Source of the DNA: Aotearoamyces nothofagi
Taxonomy: Eukaryota > Ascomycota > Leotiomycetes > Leotiales > Tympanidaceae
Length of the DNA stretch: 64,000 nt
NCBI GenBank assembly: GCA_015345905.1
Contig: JADDTR010000004.1
Span: 186,001 to 250,000, forward strand
Direction of reading: 5' to 3'
Shown here piece by piece: positions 24,236 to 35,210 of this stretch. Position 1 is the stretch's first letter; every line of letters starts with the position of its first letter. The position numbers and the translations under genes were made by a program. The notes below the pieces were generated by a model. That model had not been told where the DNA came from and did no database searches. It saw nothing but the letters and a program-made list of their open reading frames with translations.

Positions 24236-27164
24236 ATGCCACGTCCCAAGAAGGCTGGTGCTCCAGAACCCAAGAAGCGTAGTCGGAACGGATGTTGGTA
24301 AGTAGTATACGATGCGCTCCTCGTGTAGAACTCCGGCTACCTAACTCCTCTCTCGGGCAGTTGCTAACTTCTTCAATTGAATAGGCCATGCAAAGGACGC
24401 AAGGTCAAATGCGACGAGGCACGCCCCATCTGTTTAAACTGCCAGCGACAAGGCGACACATGTGACTATAGTATCCGACTGAACTGGGATGGGAGAGGCA
24501 AGAAGCAGCCCGACGCCTCTGCTGGAGCCAGACCGCTCAGCTTTTCCTCTAACACTATGTCTACTTCCTCCGGCACGCTGCGCACTGAAAGTGCAGCCCT
24601 GCCCTCGGCCTTTGACCTATTTCAATATGATAGCCCCAACTCGATCGGGCGGCCAACACCTTCTATAGCCCCCGATCGTAATGAAGGCCAACAAGATGAT
24701 ATGTCGGAATCTGCGATACCACGATCGTCATATAATACCTCTGTTCTCATGCAACATAGCCATTCATTCACGTCATATCCCACAAAATCAGAACAAGATA
24801 AAGCAGTCATTGACCCAAGTCTGATGAACTCCAATTTTATAGAACGACAAGTTTGCCCACCTGGTTCTTACGATCGAGCAATTGCTCCTCAGAGCCACAC
24901 ATCTTCTCAAAGCTACGAACGGTACCAAGTTATTCCATCTGGTAGTTATGGATTACCTCATCAACCAGCTATATCCAGGCTTCGTAATGATTCAACGCAG
25001 AATACTGGCTCATCATCACCTTCCGATTCCGGTACTGGAAGCCCTAACAATTTAACATTTACTGATTCTTCCATGATCAACCAGAGTCCACCAACCTCTG
25101 TGTCTCAGATTTCGACCAATATCCACGATAATGATGATGAGGTGGCTCCAGATGGAGTGTACGCTGATCGGCCTGTCAAGCGTGTTAGGTATCAGTACCA
25201 AAGTCAGGGAGACGGACCACCCGGAACTGCAGATATGCCACCACCCAACATGTCGTTAAATGCCTATGGGTCGGGTTCATATGCGTTAACTCAGTTTTCA
25301 GCTTCGCCATTTAGCTCGAATAGTATGCCAATGACCCCGTCCGTTTCATCCACACATAGTGATGACGGCTACAAAGGATACCCACCCAAACTATCACCTT
25401 ATGCCGCACAGGATAATAACGATCCGAGGCGGCTATCAGTAGAGTCGCTACTGTCTGGACCACCGGGAATGGCGTATCAACAGAACAGTTATAATGGGGA
25501 TCCTTCTGTGGAATTGCAAAGTGAACTTTCATACGGTGATTTACAAGAAGAAATGATCACATGGGGTGTTGATAGAGGATTCAAAGACTCAGATGTTGGC
25601 TATAATAATGACGCAGAGGCCATCTCTGGAGCCTCCCCTGTTACGCTGCGGGAACATATTGAGGTCGTCATCGATGGGAAAGGAGAATATATGCCAGTCG
25701 AATTTGGCTTTGGTGTGCAGGCAAAGGATACTGCTTTTGAAAAAGGAGGCTATTATGCAAGGTAGGTAACTCAAACTACCCCCTCTACTAGTTATTATTA
25801 AGCCATACTGACGCACATGATCTGGATAGACCAGTAATGATTAAAATCCCAAGATCGTTCGAGCCACTGCCGCAATCGTTACTGGAGAATCCTATGAACC
25901 TTCTTTATTTCCATCATTTCATTTCACATACTGCTAGGTACGCTGTTATATTCTCCCGGATTGCTTTCCTACTAACATGTCTGAAGGATTCTTGTCCCTC
26001 ATCATTGCCGTTCAAATCCATTCCAAAATATCCTTCCGCAAATGGCCCTTCAGGATCCAAATCTCATGAATCTTCTGCTTGCCTATTCTGCGTCTCATCG
26101 AGCTCGGCTTTTAAAGCACCCAGAACCTGCCACTAGAATTGCTCTGTGGGTTCAGGAAATATTCCCAAACCTTCGTCATGCGTTGAACGACCCAAACAAG
26201 ATTGTATCGAACTCGAATCTTGCGACAGCCATCATGCTTGCATCTCTTGAGATAATATCACCAAAAGCGTTTGGTGTTGATGTTCCCTGGCAACAGCATC
26301 TAGATACTGCCAGGCAGATGATTACTGCTCGCGGGGGTGCCATGACCATGCAGCGTGATAGATCGGCTTCATCATACTTCTTGCTACGATGGTTTGCTTA
26401 TCTTGACGTCCTGGGGTCTTTGATGGGCGGCCGTAGTAGTCTACCTTTAGCAGAAAGCACAGATTGGGCAGCAGACTACTACACTAACGAGGATGATGAT
26501 TATCAGATAGACTGCCTCCTTGGATTCACGAGCCGTTGTATCTCCATCTTGGCAAAGATTGCGGAGCTTGCACGGACCTCGGATAATAGCCGCTTAGATG
26601 CCGACTACAATATTCGTCCTGACTGGGAACCGTCCGAAGATATTAAAGGTAGAGCTGAGAAACTTATTGGCGATCTTGAATCGGCTTTATTAAGTACTCA
26701 TGTTCAACACTGCCCACACCTTCAATCTTCCGGCGAGGCGACATATCAATGGGATAATCGTGAAATGGCAGCTACGAATGAGGCATATCATTGGGCTGGT
26801 CTGATACACTTACATCGTCGCATCCTGGGAAAACCTTCAACTCATGCGGACGTGCAGAGTGCTGTGCGCGAAATTGTAGGTGCCTTGTACAAGGTCCGAA
26901 AGGGATCGACGGCAGAGGCGTGTTTACTCTTTCCTATGTTTTCTGCAGGATGCGATGCGCAAGATGAGAAGCAGAAGACACTTATTATGGAGCGGTTAAA
27001 AGGTGTGGAGGAGTTTGGAATGAGCCAGGTAAAATTGATCTCTTGCCTTTCAAACAAATCCTGCTAATCATTACCAGGTATATAAAGCTAGGACTCTTAT
27101 GCAAAAGGTATGGGATACTGGTAAACCTTGGGAAACGCTCGCGTCCGGCGAATTCGTCGGATGA
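24236..27164 (+). CDS. Zn2Cys6 fungal transcription factor (Fungal_trans_2 type)
   Basis: Five exons (24236-24297, 24385-25761, 25830-25937, 25987-27028, 27078-27164) give 891 residues. The cluster is a perfect CX2CX6CX6CX2CX6C (C20, C23, C30, C37, C40, C47). Its second residue, Trp21, is built across intron 1. A basic leader (MPRPKKAGAPEPKKRSRNG) precedes it and DYSIRLNWDGRGKK follows. Residues about 60-440 are Ser/Pro/Gln-rich and probably disordered. The C-terminal half is helical (MALQDPNLMNLLLAYSASHR, LATAIMLASLEIISP, WQQHLDTARQMI), matching the Fungal_trans_2 regulatory domain. All four introns are canonical GT-AG with visible branch sites. The target genes are unknown. The preserved cluster argues for a working DNA-binding protein. 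Confidence 0.88.
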
Positions 27165-28169
27165 GCGACATCGACACCCAAAAAAATGAAACAATAAAAT
27201 ACCTATACAAGGTCGCCTGTCCTTGACAGATCTAGCTGGGAAATAGAGACCTTAATACATCCCATCAGGCGTGCATGATCTTAGATATAGGATTATGTAA
27301 TCTGCTCGAGGCCACGTTTCCTTGCTCATAGCAAAATACTAAGAGCACAATAAGCTCACCGGTTGTCTAATAGCTTCGGAGGAGCAGCGGTCATAGAACC
27401 ACATACAGCCATATAGAGCTCAAGTCCAAGCACACGCTTCCAGGAAGAAGAAGAATAATAATAAGAGAGTAAAATGTTCCACAGCATCCAGAGCTGATTG
27501 TTGCTTGAGTTCATGGAACCGGTAGCTTAATAATAGCGTCGATGCATTGCTCATCACGTCGTGGTGAGCACATCCTGTCGCCGTGCCGTTAACGGTCGCG
27601 GTTAGCACATCTTGTCGTCGTGCCATTAACCGTCGGGGCTAGCCCGTGCTGTCGTTGTTCTATGACCGCCGTGGTCAGCCTATGCTGCTGTCGTCGCCTT
27701 ATTCACCGTAAACATATCCAGGCTCTGAGCTGTATAAGAAAATGCTATCTGTAAAATCACAGAACCGATACATCGATGACAAAGTCGTCATAATGGATGT
27801 CGCCTCGTGGTTTGTCTTTCCTGATCTCACTGTTGCCTTTACTGTATTCATAGCTAGCTATTGCTTGGTTCTTCGTCTTTGTACTTATGATTCACTCTAG
27901 CAGCACTATATAATGAACAAGCATGGAATCTCCTGTCACAAACTGGCGACAGCTGCATAGCTGCTATTATAAATAAACAGATTGCAGTATAAATTTTTGT
28001 CAGTTACTGATGACACATCTGGGATGGCTACTCTGAAATATACATTACGTGAATCGGCAAGCCGCAGAAGGAGTCGGAAATTATCCTTTGACAAGAAGCA
28101 TAATCTAAAACCTGCTCCATTTGTATATATATTTATATATCTACTGTATGAGATCAAGCAATTAAGTTT
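27165..28169. other. Intergenic between convergent genes
   Basis: No supported gene in about 1 kb between the Zn2Cys6 gene (+) and the CoA-ligase gene (-). A degenerate tandem repeat lies in the middle (listed separately). The rest is moderately AT-rich. Confidence 0.55.
27557..27706. repeat. Degenerate 37-bp tandem repeat, four copies
   Basis: Copies at 27557-27593, 27594-27630, 27631-27666 and 27667-27706 align well by eye: each starts near CGTCGTGGT and carries AGCAC or a variant, then CTGTCG. They diverge mostly by transitions, and the outermost are the most different. No conserved reading frame is seen. Confidence 0.7.
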
Positions 28170-30007
28170 CTATAACTTCGCTTTCTGTGCCTTGTCCACA
28201 TCTTCCTGCGCCTGCGCCTTCAAAATCCTTCTAAGAATCTTCCCACTTGGACTCTTCGGAACCACGTCTATGAATTTAACTCCTCCTCTTAGTCTCTTGT
28301 GGCTCGCCACCTTCTGATGTAACCACTCTAAGATCGTCTTCTCTGTTGTTGGACCCGCTTCGATTCCCTTCGCGGGCACAATATACGCTCTGGGAACTTC
28401 GGTGGCTTGGTCTGCGTTGTAGATTCCGATAACTGCAACGTCGTCGACATGTGGATGGCTTGCTAGCAATCCTTCCAGCTCAGCCGGTGCTACTTGGAAA
28501 CCTTTGTATTTGATCAATTCCTTAACTCGATCCGTGATGTAGAAGTTGCCGTCCTCATCTTGATGTCCCACATCTCCAGTTTTAAAAAAGCCATCCTCGG
28601 TCAGTGCATTCTTGGTGCCCTCTTCATTGTTAAGATATCCTTTAAAAATGTTTGGTCCTTTCACCCAGAATTCTCCAGTTTCGCCGATTGGAAGCTCTTT
28701 CTCATCTAGTGACATATACTTCCCGACTTGGTTCGGCAAAAGACGCCCAACGGAGCCGATAGTCTTATTCCAATCCTCCCAAGGTTGGGTATGTGTAGTT
28801 GGAGATGTTTCAGAGAGTCCGTAACCTTGCTTAATTGGGATCTTGAGACGCTTGTACACAGCGTCGACAAGATCCTTCGTCAATGGCGCAGCACCTGAAT
28901 TCATCATTCGTAGTGTGCTCAAGTCGTATTTGTCGACAATCGGATGCTTGCCTAGTTGTAAGACGACTGGAGGTACAACGTAGGCAAATGTAAGCTTGTA
29001 TTTCTGGATATACGAGCAGAAAGTTTCAATTTCAAATTTCGCCATCACAACAAGCTCTAGCCCTGAGAACATGGCTTGATGGATGAGACACGTCAATCCT
29101 GTATGTATTAGCTGATTGGTCTCGAAATTCCGATCTCGTAGTAGTTGAACTTACCGTAGATGTGGTAGAAAGGGAGGAAAGCTAGGAGACGATCGCCTTT
29201 ACCCTCTGGGCCACCTTTCCAACTCAAATGGTTGCCCTCACCGACTTTTCCCATAAGTACATTGGATACTATATTCATATGGGTAAGCATGACACCCTTT
29301 GGGTGACCAGTTGTCCCGCTGCTATAAACTAGGAATGCCAAATCGTTTTGGGGATCGGTCGCCTTTGTTCGACGAAATATGCTGGCGGCGTCAAGATTTC
29401 TTAACGCCGTGAAGTGTTTATATCTATGTGTCTCATCCTTCTCATCTCCAAGGAGTAGAATGCGATCCTCGGAGATACCAGCAATCTTTGCAGCCGCGAC
29501 AGCTGTCTTTAGCAATGGCTTTTGCGTTACAAGTGCCTTGGCGCCAGAGTCTTTTAACTGAAATGCTAGCTCTTCTGAAGTATATGCAGGATTTACTGGC
29601 GACAGAATCCCGCCCGCCCAATGAGTTCCCCATGTTATCACAGGAGTGTCAATGGAGTTTGGAGTAAACAACCCGACGACGTCGCCTTTTCTCCACTCCC
29701 ACGCCGACTTCAGTCCTTTACCAAACTCAGTGGCTAATACCTTGACTTGTGCATAGGTATACGATCGGTCGGTCACTGGATCCAGGTATATAACTGTGAT
29801 GATATCTCTTTAGTGAGCGCTAATGGCTGCATTTGACACCGGCTTACCTTTATCATCGGGGAAATCTTTTTGTTTTCGCTCAAATAGGAAACCCCATAAG
29901 TCAACATTGGGGATTTGAATATCCGGATACCTGGTCATGGATCCTGTCAGCATTCATGCGTTAGAGGCGGGCCTTTCTCGGGTTTCTTACGTCGACTTGG
30001 TAGGCAT
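28170..30007 (-). CDS. 4-coumarate-CoA-ligase-like acyl-CoA synthetase, probably peroxisomal
   Basis: Four exons (30007-29991, 29930-29848, 29793-29155, 29098-28170) give 555 residues. The adenylate-forming core is complete: YSSGTTGHPKG at 190-200, GYGLSETSP, TGDVGHQDEDG, YKGFQVAPAELE and the C-terminal PKSPSGKILRR with the catalytic Lys. Enzymes of this family activate a carboxylic acid with ATP and load it on CoA; the substrate (aromatic or fatty) cannot be read. The last three residues are AKL, a classical type 1 peroxisome signal, which suggests side-chain or fatty-acid oxidation in peroxisomes. The first exon is only 17 nt. All introns are GT-AG. It is divergent from the ATP11 gene. Confidence 0.9.
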
Positions 30008-30450
30008 TATACGAGCAGTTGACAACCGTTAAGAGCAACAATGATGGCGAAAAAATATATATCTAGTTCAGGGCACCACGATATATACAAGTTCAGGACA
30101 TATGCTACGACGGAACAAATCACGACTCCAGAGCAGAAATCAAAGACTTTCGAGGCCATTGGAGAATGCGGGGATATGAGGCTACGAAAGAATAAAGAGT
30201 TTAGTTTTCCCCGCACTATGTCATGACCGAGGATGAAGGAAATCTGGCCGGTGATTCGGTCAATAATTACCGCGGTACCTAGGCATCTATCCCAGCCACT
30301 CACAGCCATACTTGAGCCTCAAGGCGGCGCAGACTTTAGGTAAAAGCGGCCTTGTAAATTCTTCCGTTAGACGATTGCGACACGTGACTCTCGACAACAC
30401 CTCAACAGCCGGAGCTCTCCTGGAGTTACAGTTTACTGTATATCTCAATC
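30008..30450. promoter_or_regulatory. Divergent promoter region with CACGTGAC
   Basis: This is the 443-bp spacer between the CoA ligase (-) and ATP11 (+). A CACGTGAC element at 30381-30388 sits about 70 bp upstream of the ATP11 start codon. A bHLH (Cbf1-type) site is the natural reading, as in the exoribonuclease promoter. Use of the site is inferred. Confidence 0.45.
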
Positions 30451-31443
30451 ATGGCAACCTTTCGTGTTTCTGCGCTTCGACATACTATCTCGGGTGCGGC
30501 ACCCTATCTGCGAGCTTCGCAAAGACGATGGGCTCAGGTCCACGACGTCCGGTTTTTAGCTACGCAGCAATCGGACAGAATATTGGAGAAGTATCGGGAG
30601 AAGCTCGATAGGAAGGCCAAAGAGTACGTATTCCGCTCCCTGCATGGAATACTATTCTTGGAGCTATACTGACGGGAATGGCTTATTAGAGAAGGTCTGC
30701 GAGACATTGGCGAGCTAAAGGAGGTTTACAAAGAGAAGATTGAACACCTCAAGAAGAAGGCTGCGGTACCCCTCCCAACCGCCAGTGCGCTTCCAACATC
30801 TCCACCACCAATCTCCTCATCTCCGTTTCCTCCACCACCTCCACCCCCGCGTATACCTTCCCAACAACCAACGAATTCGACGCCCGGCATCAAAACCCTA
30901 TCGTCATTCCTCGACGTCGAGAAGACGCTGGAGCTTCCCCAGAAAGAAATAGAAGCAATATGGCGACTGCGACACGTCAATGATCCACAATCTCTTTGTG
31001 CAGCAATTCCTTTAGATGTATACAAGACAATTGAGTCGACTGCGAAGAAACACCCGTATTTTATTTTACCACTCCCAAAAGAAGGACAAGGCGCAGAAAT
31101 CCACTTCCTGCAATGGACATTCCCGGCAGAGAATACGGTCACTGTACTGTTCACACACTTGGCCGAGTACAAGCTACGAGGGGAGTTTAGCCAGCCTCAT
31201 ACCACTGTGACACACCATCTCGAGCTAGCAGAGTCGAAAGGTCTGGTGCTGCTGCAAGGGCAAGTAGTAGAAGGAAGAGGCGTCAGTGTCGATGACGCAA
31301 AATGGCTTCTCATGTGCTTGCAGAAATTTTACGGCTTCGGTGCTGAGAAAAGTGAAAGGAAACGGTTGCTAGAACTCTTTGGAAAGGGTGATCAACGATT
31401 CAAACTCGAAGAGCTTGTCGAAGAAGCAGAGAAGATTGTATAA
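30451..31443 (+). CDS. ATP11: Mitochondrial F1-ATPase assembly chaperone ATP11
   Basis: Two exons, 30451-30623 and 30690-31443, with a 66-nt intron (donor GTACGT, branch TACTGAC, acceptor TTAG), give 308 residues. The leader (MATFRVSALRHTISGAAPYLRASQRRWAQ) is basic and fits mitochondrial import. The body has the ATP11 signature: a Pro-rich linker, then TLSSFLDVEKTLELPQKEIEAIWRLRH, HPYFILPLP, FLQWTFP and TVTVLFTHLAEYKLRGEFSQPHTTVTHH. ATP11 holds the free F1 beta subunit in the matrix until it joins alpha. The length agrees with the family. The protein ends in a charged helix, KLEELVEEAEKIV. Confidence 0.93.
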
Positions 31444-32129
31444 AGCGTACTGTACAGATAATATTAGAGCATTATCGGCGTTCAGGTAGAATGTAAGCTC
31501 AACAAGAGATATCAATTGAGACCGGGAAGGGCTTTTTAACCTACTACAGAACGTCCTTGAAACCATCTGACTTGGCATGAGTGGGTTAAATAAGGCTCTA
31601 ATCCCCAGAGAACTGGACATTGGATAAACTAAAAGTCTTACTCCAGAACATGATGGAGAGAAAGCGCTAAGGCGACATCATCATCCTCAAACTCATAAAT
31701 GCATACAAGGACTACGCAGATAGCTCCGCTTCCTACTTCTCACATATGATGGATGGAAGCTCATCGGAGGATCGTTCAAGGAATAACAGAAGACAACTCT
31801 ATAAAAGACATGGAGATGGATATACACCTAGCTTCGAGTATTAAAAGCCGCAATTGCGAACGGTTGAAGGAATACAGAAGATTCAGTAGCATCGCGCCGA
31901 GTGGTTAATCTTGACGCTGGACTTAGTTGTAGCAGAAGTTCGAAGCAGTGGAGGATCTCATCCCTTGGTAGTGCGGGCGTGCTTGGCTAGATAGCTGCTG
32001 CCTACCTGCAATGTGAGGGAAGGAGACAATGGACAATTCGCGTACCGAGGCTGATCATGTAAACGGATAGTGCTCAAGATGAAGATGTGGGTTATAATCA
32101 CGTCGTTCTACGTGCTCCTGCTCCTGCAC
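31444..32129. other. Intergenic between convergent genes
   Basis: No supported gene. A short stretch near 31893-31925 resembles the D-arm of a Leu/Ser tRNA, but no cloverleaf can be folded (see rejected items). Confidence 0.55.
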
Positions 32130-33113
32130 CTAAAGCATCCGAGACCGTATGATGTGTTTCTCCACAATATCCCTGATCTGCTCCCTCAGAGGCGATTTCT
32201 CATCCCCATCTTCCTTGTGCCGCTGCTCTCTCGAATACCCGTAAACCATAGTCTTCAGCTGCTCGAAACTCGTATCTAACTGCTGAGACGAAAAGCCAGT
32301 GCCGTTCCATCGTGCACGCAGGACGCACATAGCAATCAAGTAGGGGCAGTCTCAACCACGTCAGCTTTGTCTGGCCTGCGAGGGATGTAGGAGATGGGGG
32401 AACTCACTAGCGTGATCGAGGAGGAATCCCGATGGGAAACCGTACAGCCTCGCGAATCGGGCCTGGCTTATGGGCCAATCTTCAATCCTGATGTTGCCGT
32501 CTTTGTCTGTCAGGGGCTGTTGCGTCCCCACATGCGCCTGCGCCTCGCCACCATTGCCCGTCCCGTAGTAGAGATCCATCCTCTCCTCCCGTATTCTGTG
32601 ATACTCAGTTCGCCTCGCCACGTCTCCGGGGCTGAAGTACAACAGGCCGCCTTGGTATTCGCCCACTGGTATATCTCCCGTTATCTTCATGTGCATGAAG
32701 GCGGCGTCGAGGAGCGGCTGCGGGCAAGAGACCAGCTCCCGCCTGTTTCGCAAGCGCTGCATCAGACGCTTAATCACCGTGGTGTTCTCCGACAGCATCT
32801 TTTCGAGGCTGTCGACCGAGTACTTTGGGTCCACGCTGGATGGATCCCTGAGACGTCGACATCTTGCCACTGTGCCATAGCATCCAAAATCTAGCTGCTC
32901 ATTCTTTTCGCCCATGAAGGCTTCTAACCCTTCAACGGTGAGGTCGGCAACGTCCTTCCCGTCATTGTCATCGAGACTTTTACCACTGTCGGCCTTGTAT
33001 CTTTCTGTTTGTATTATATAACTCATCAATATGTCGTCAGTAATCCAGCAGAGCGGCTTGATTGTGGATGCTAGGAGTGTGTCCATCAACGGTTTCGTCT
33101 TTAGCGGGTCCAT
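32130..33113 (-). CDS. Hypothetical protein, unrecognised
   Basis: Two exons, 33113-32408 and 32350-32130, joined across a 57-nt intron (donor GTGAGT, branch GCTGAC, acceptor TTGAG), give 308 residues. I do not recognise the family. There is no signal peptide and no membrane helix; composition is that of a soluble, charged globular protein. Visible features are SENTTVIKRLMQRLRNRREL, GEYQGGLLYFSPGDVARRTEYHRIREER, EDWPISQARFARLYGFPSGFLLDHA and a C-terminal REQRHKEDGDEKSPLRE region. The clean intron, with the frame kept across it, supports a real gene. It could be lineage-specific. Function unknown. Confidence 0.7.
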
Positions 33114-35210
33114 GTCTGATATAAACTACAGAATCGATGCTATTTTGGTAGGTGATATACTGAAGTGTGTGGAAAGGATGAGTACGAAATAGCTCTCGCT
33201 GGAGAGTTGAGTGGTTGGAGATTGGTGAAGGTTATAGTTTGTAGAGAGATATGAGTGCATCGTACCTTCTTTGCAGCATAGTCGTTCTTACCCCACGTGT
33301 TCGTATGTTGGTGGACGTCAAGTTAAGATTTATCATAGTAACAGACCATTCTGCGTGGACTAAATGGATGTGGTAATCAAACATGTTCTCATAAGAAATT
33401 TCAGGTGCAGCTTGATCTTTCTTCGCCTTAGCACTCATATACAGCAATAAAGCTCAATGGATATTTTATCGCGAGGGGTAGGTATGGGGCAGTTTAAGGA
33501 CGGAGGCATAGGCAGAACAGGACGTTAAAATGCACGATGAACAAAGCAAAGCATATTCTAAATGACTGAGGCTGCTCAGAGTTTTCTCATTCCGAAATAA
33601 AGAGAAAAGTTCAGATCCAACAGTTTTTCATGATGACATCCTACTCAAAGAAACCAGTCCGATCCAACTTGATAGAAGTTGTTGCCGTGATATAGCGGTA
33701 GCAGTAACTTGCTCCGACTCACATGAGGTACACACTGTATATGCCTTGCATCGCAGCTGCTCAGACGTTCGCTTGCTGCGTTCAGAGATCTTGAAGGCGT
33801 AGAGACACAAATAATAACGACATTGGAGTTGTTGAATTGCTCCAGAGATAACCAAGGTGGGATACAACAGCTCTCACTACCACCGCCCGCCACAAGCTGC
33901 CTGTGGTGTTGTCTTCTCACCTACAGTGAAGTTCGGAGACAAGACCCAGCTTCCCCGTCGACTCGATGTCAAGGTTTGCCGCAATGGCTGAATAAGCAAC
34001 GATGATGGCTTGCGCCCAGCTCGCTACACCGTCTTCTCATATTGCCCGAGGCATGGGGCCTTACCGGCTGGAGATGATCTTCATCATTTAGGCTGTGCTC
34101 CAATTTGAAGCATTATGCACGTCACGTCAGTCGGTGCGGTGCTATATAAAATGTGGGGAGATAAGGCCACGGGGGATACCCTCACAATACGCTTCAGGAA
34201 GTCACCGAGGCATGGAAGACAGACAGAGGCACACGGCGAACTGTTAACAACAGCTGCGAAGAGATCGCGGTCTATTTGCTCTGTGCAGTACAGTTAGCCC
34301 TCTGAGCCGGCCGTCCAGTAGTACCATGAGCTTCACGATTGATCGTTGCCACTCTGTCCTGTCTACGCGACGTGGTGGATACGAGAAGTTTCGGTGTTTC
34401 AAGAAGCCAGGATCCAGCGACGGCGAGTGCTTTGTTGGGTTGCGTTGACTTCGGTCGCTGCGCCTGCTGCGACTTGATCTTCGACTGCAGATTCCCCGCC
34501 GGGCGCTGAGCAGGCCAATAATACCGCACTCCTTATATACCTGGAGGTACCTGGATATGCGAGGATATACCTGGATTGCCCGCCTTTGCATCTTTCCCAC
34601 AGCCACCGTCTGTCGCGGGCAGCTGGCACTGGCTGCGGCGGCTTTCGATCCCTGTTAATCGGATTGAATAGCATGTTTCGTGTATGGGCTCGCATCCCTG
34701 CGCTTCTCGACTTTGTAACGAGCACGACGACCGTTCGCTTTGGCTCTTGCCAACAGAGGGAGTGCTTCTTCCCCTGCGCAGGCCCTCTTGCCTCTTGGCT
34801 TGTCGCGCTCTCTTTAACAAACCTCAACTTCTGGTTGAAATATCTTGCTTCTGCGCTGCCTTTCAAGCAGCCCTCGTTTCATCTCCTTATTCCTTCCTCC
34901 GCCACGTTCTTTGTTCTTTGTTTGATAGATATCCTGATTGCCAGCCCTCTCAGCTCTCGAGAATTCATTAATCTTTGACGGCTGGCCTTTGTCAAGTCGA
35001 ATATGTCCAATTCCTAGAAAACCACAATAGATGCCCTCATTACGTTCTTTCCAGGTCGACCCTAGGCCCTTTTACAATTTCCCGTTTTACGACTCCGCAG
35101 TCGAGCTTCAACTGCGCGAACTTCAATTACTCGTCGGCGCTTTATTCGCACGCCGTTCTCTTCATAACTCCTTAGCATAAACTAGCTGTATTGACGGGTG
35201 CGCTGTCGCG
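33114..35210. other. Long intergenic region, no gene recognised
   Basis: About 2.1 kb with no supported gene. Between 34240 and 34980 both strands carry overlapping frames of 85-155 codons, with Ser/Arg/Gln-rich translations and no domain, none with a convincing start. The last 250 bases, pyrimidine-rich, are the likely promoter and 5' leader of the channel gene. Confidence 0.5.

Noticed and set aside
28170-30007. Secondary-metabolite cluster around the CoA ligase and the Zn2Cys6 regulators
   Set aside because: No polyketide, peptide or terpene synthase is present. Neighbours are housekeeping genes.
31885-31990. tRNA-like stretch (GCCGAGTGGTTAA, then CTGGACTTAG and GTTCGAA)
   Set aside because: It has Leu/Ser-type box A and a box B-like piece, but no acceptor stem or T-stem pairs can be made, with or without an intron. 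At most a decayed fragment.
34244-34978. Overlapping frames on both strands
   Set aside because: Low-complexity translations without starts in good context or any known motif.
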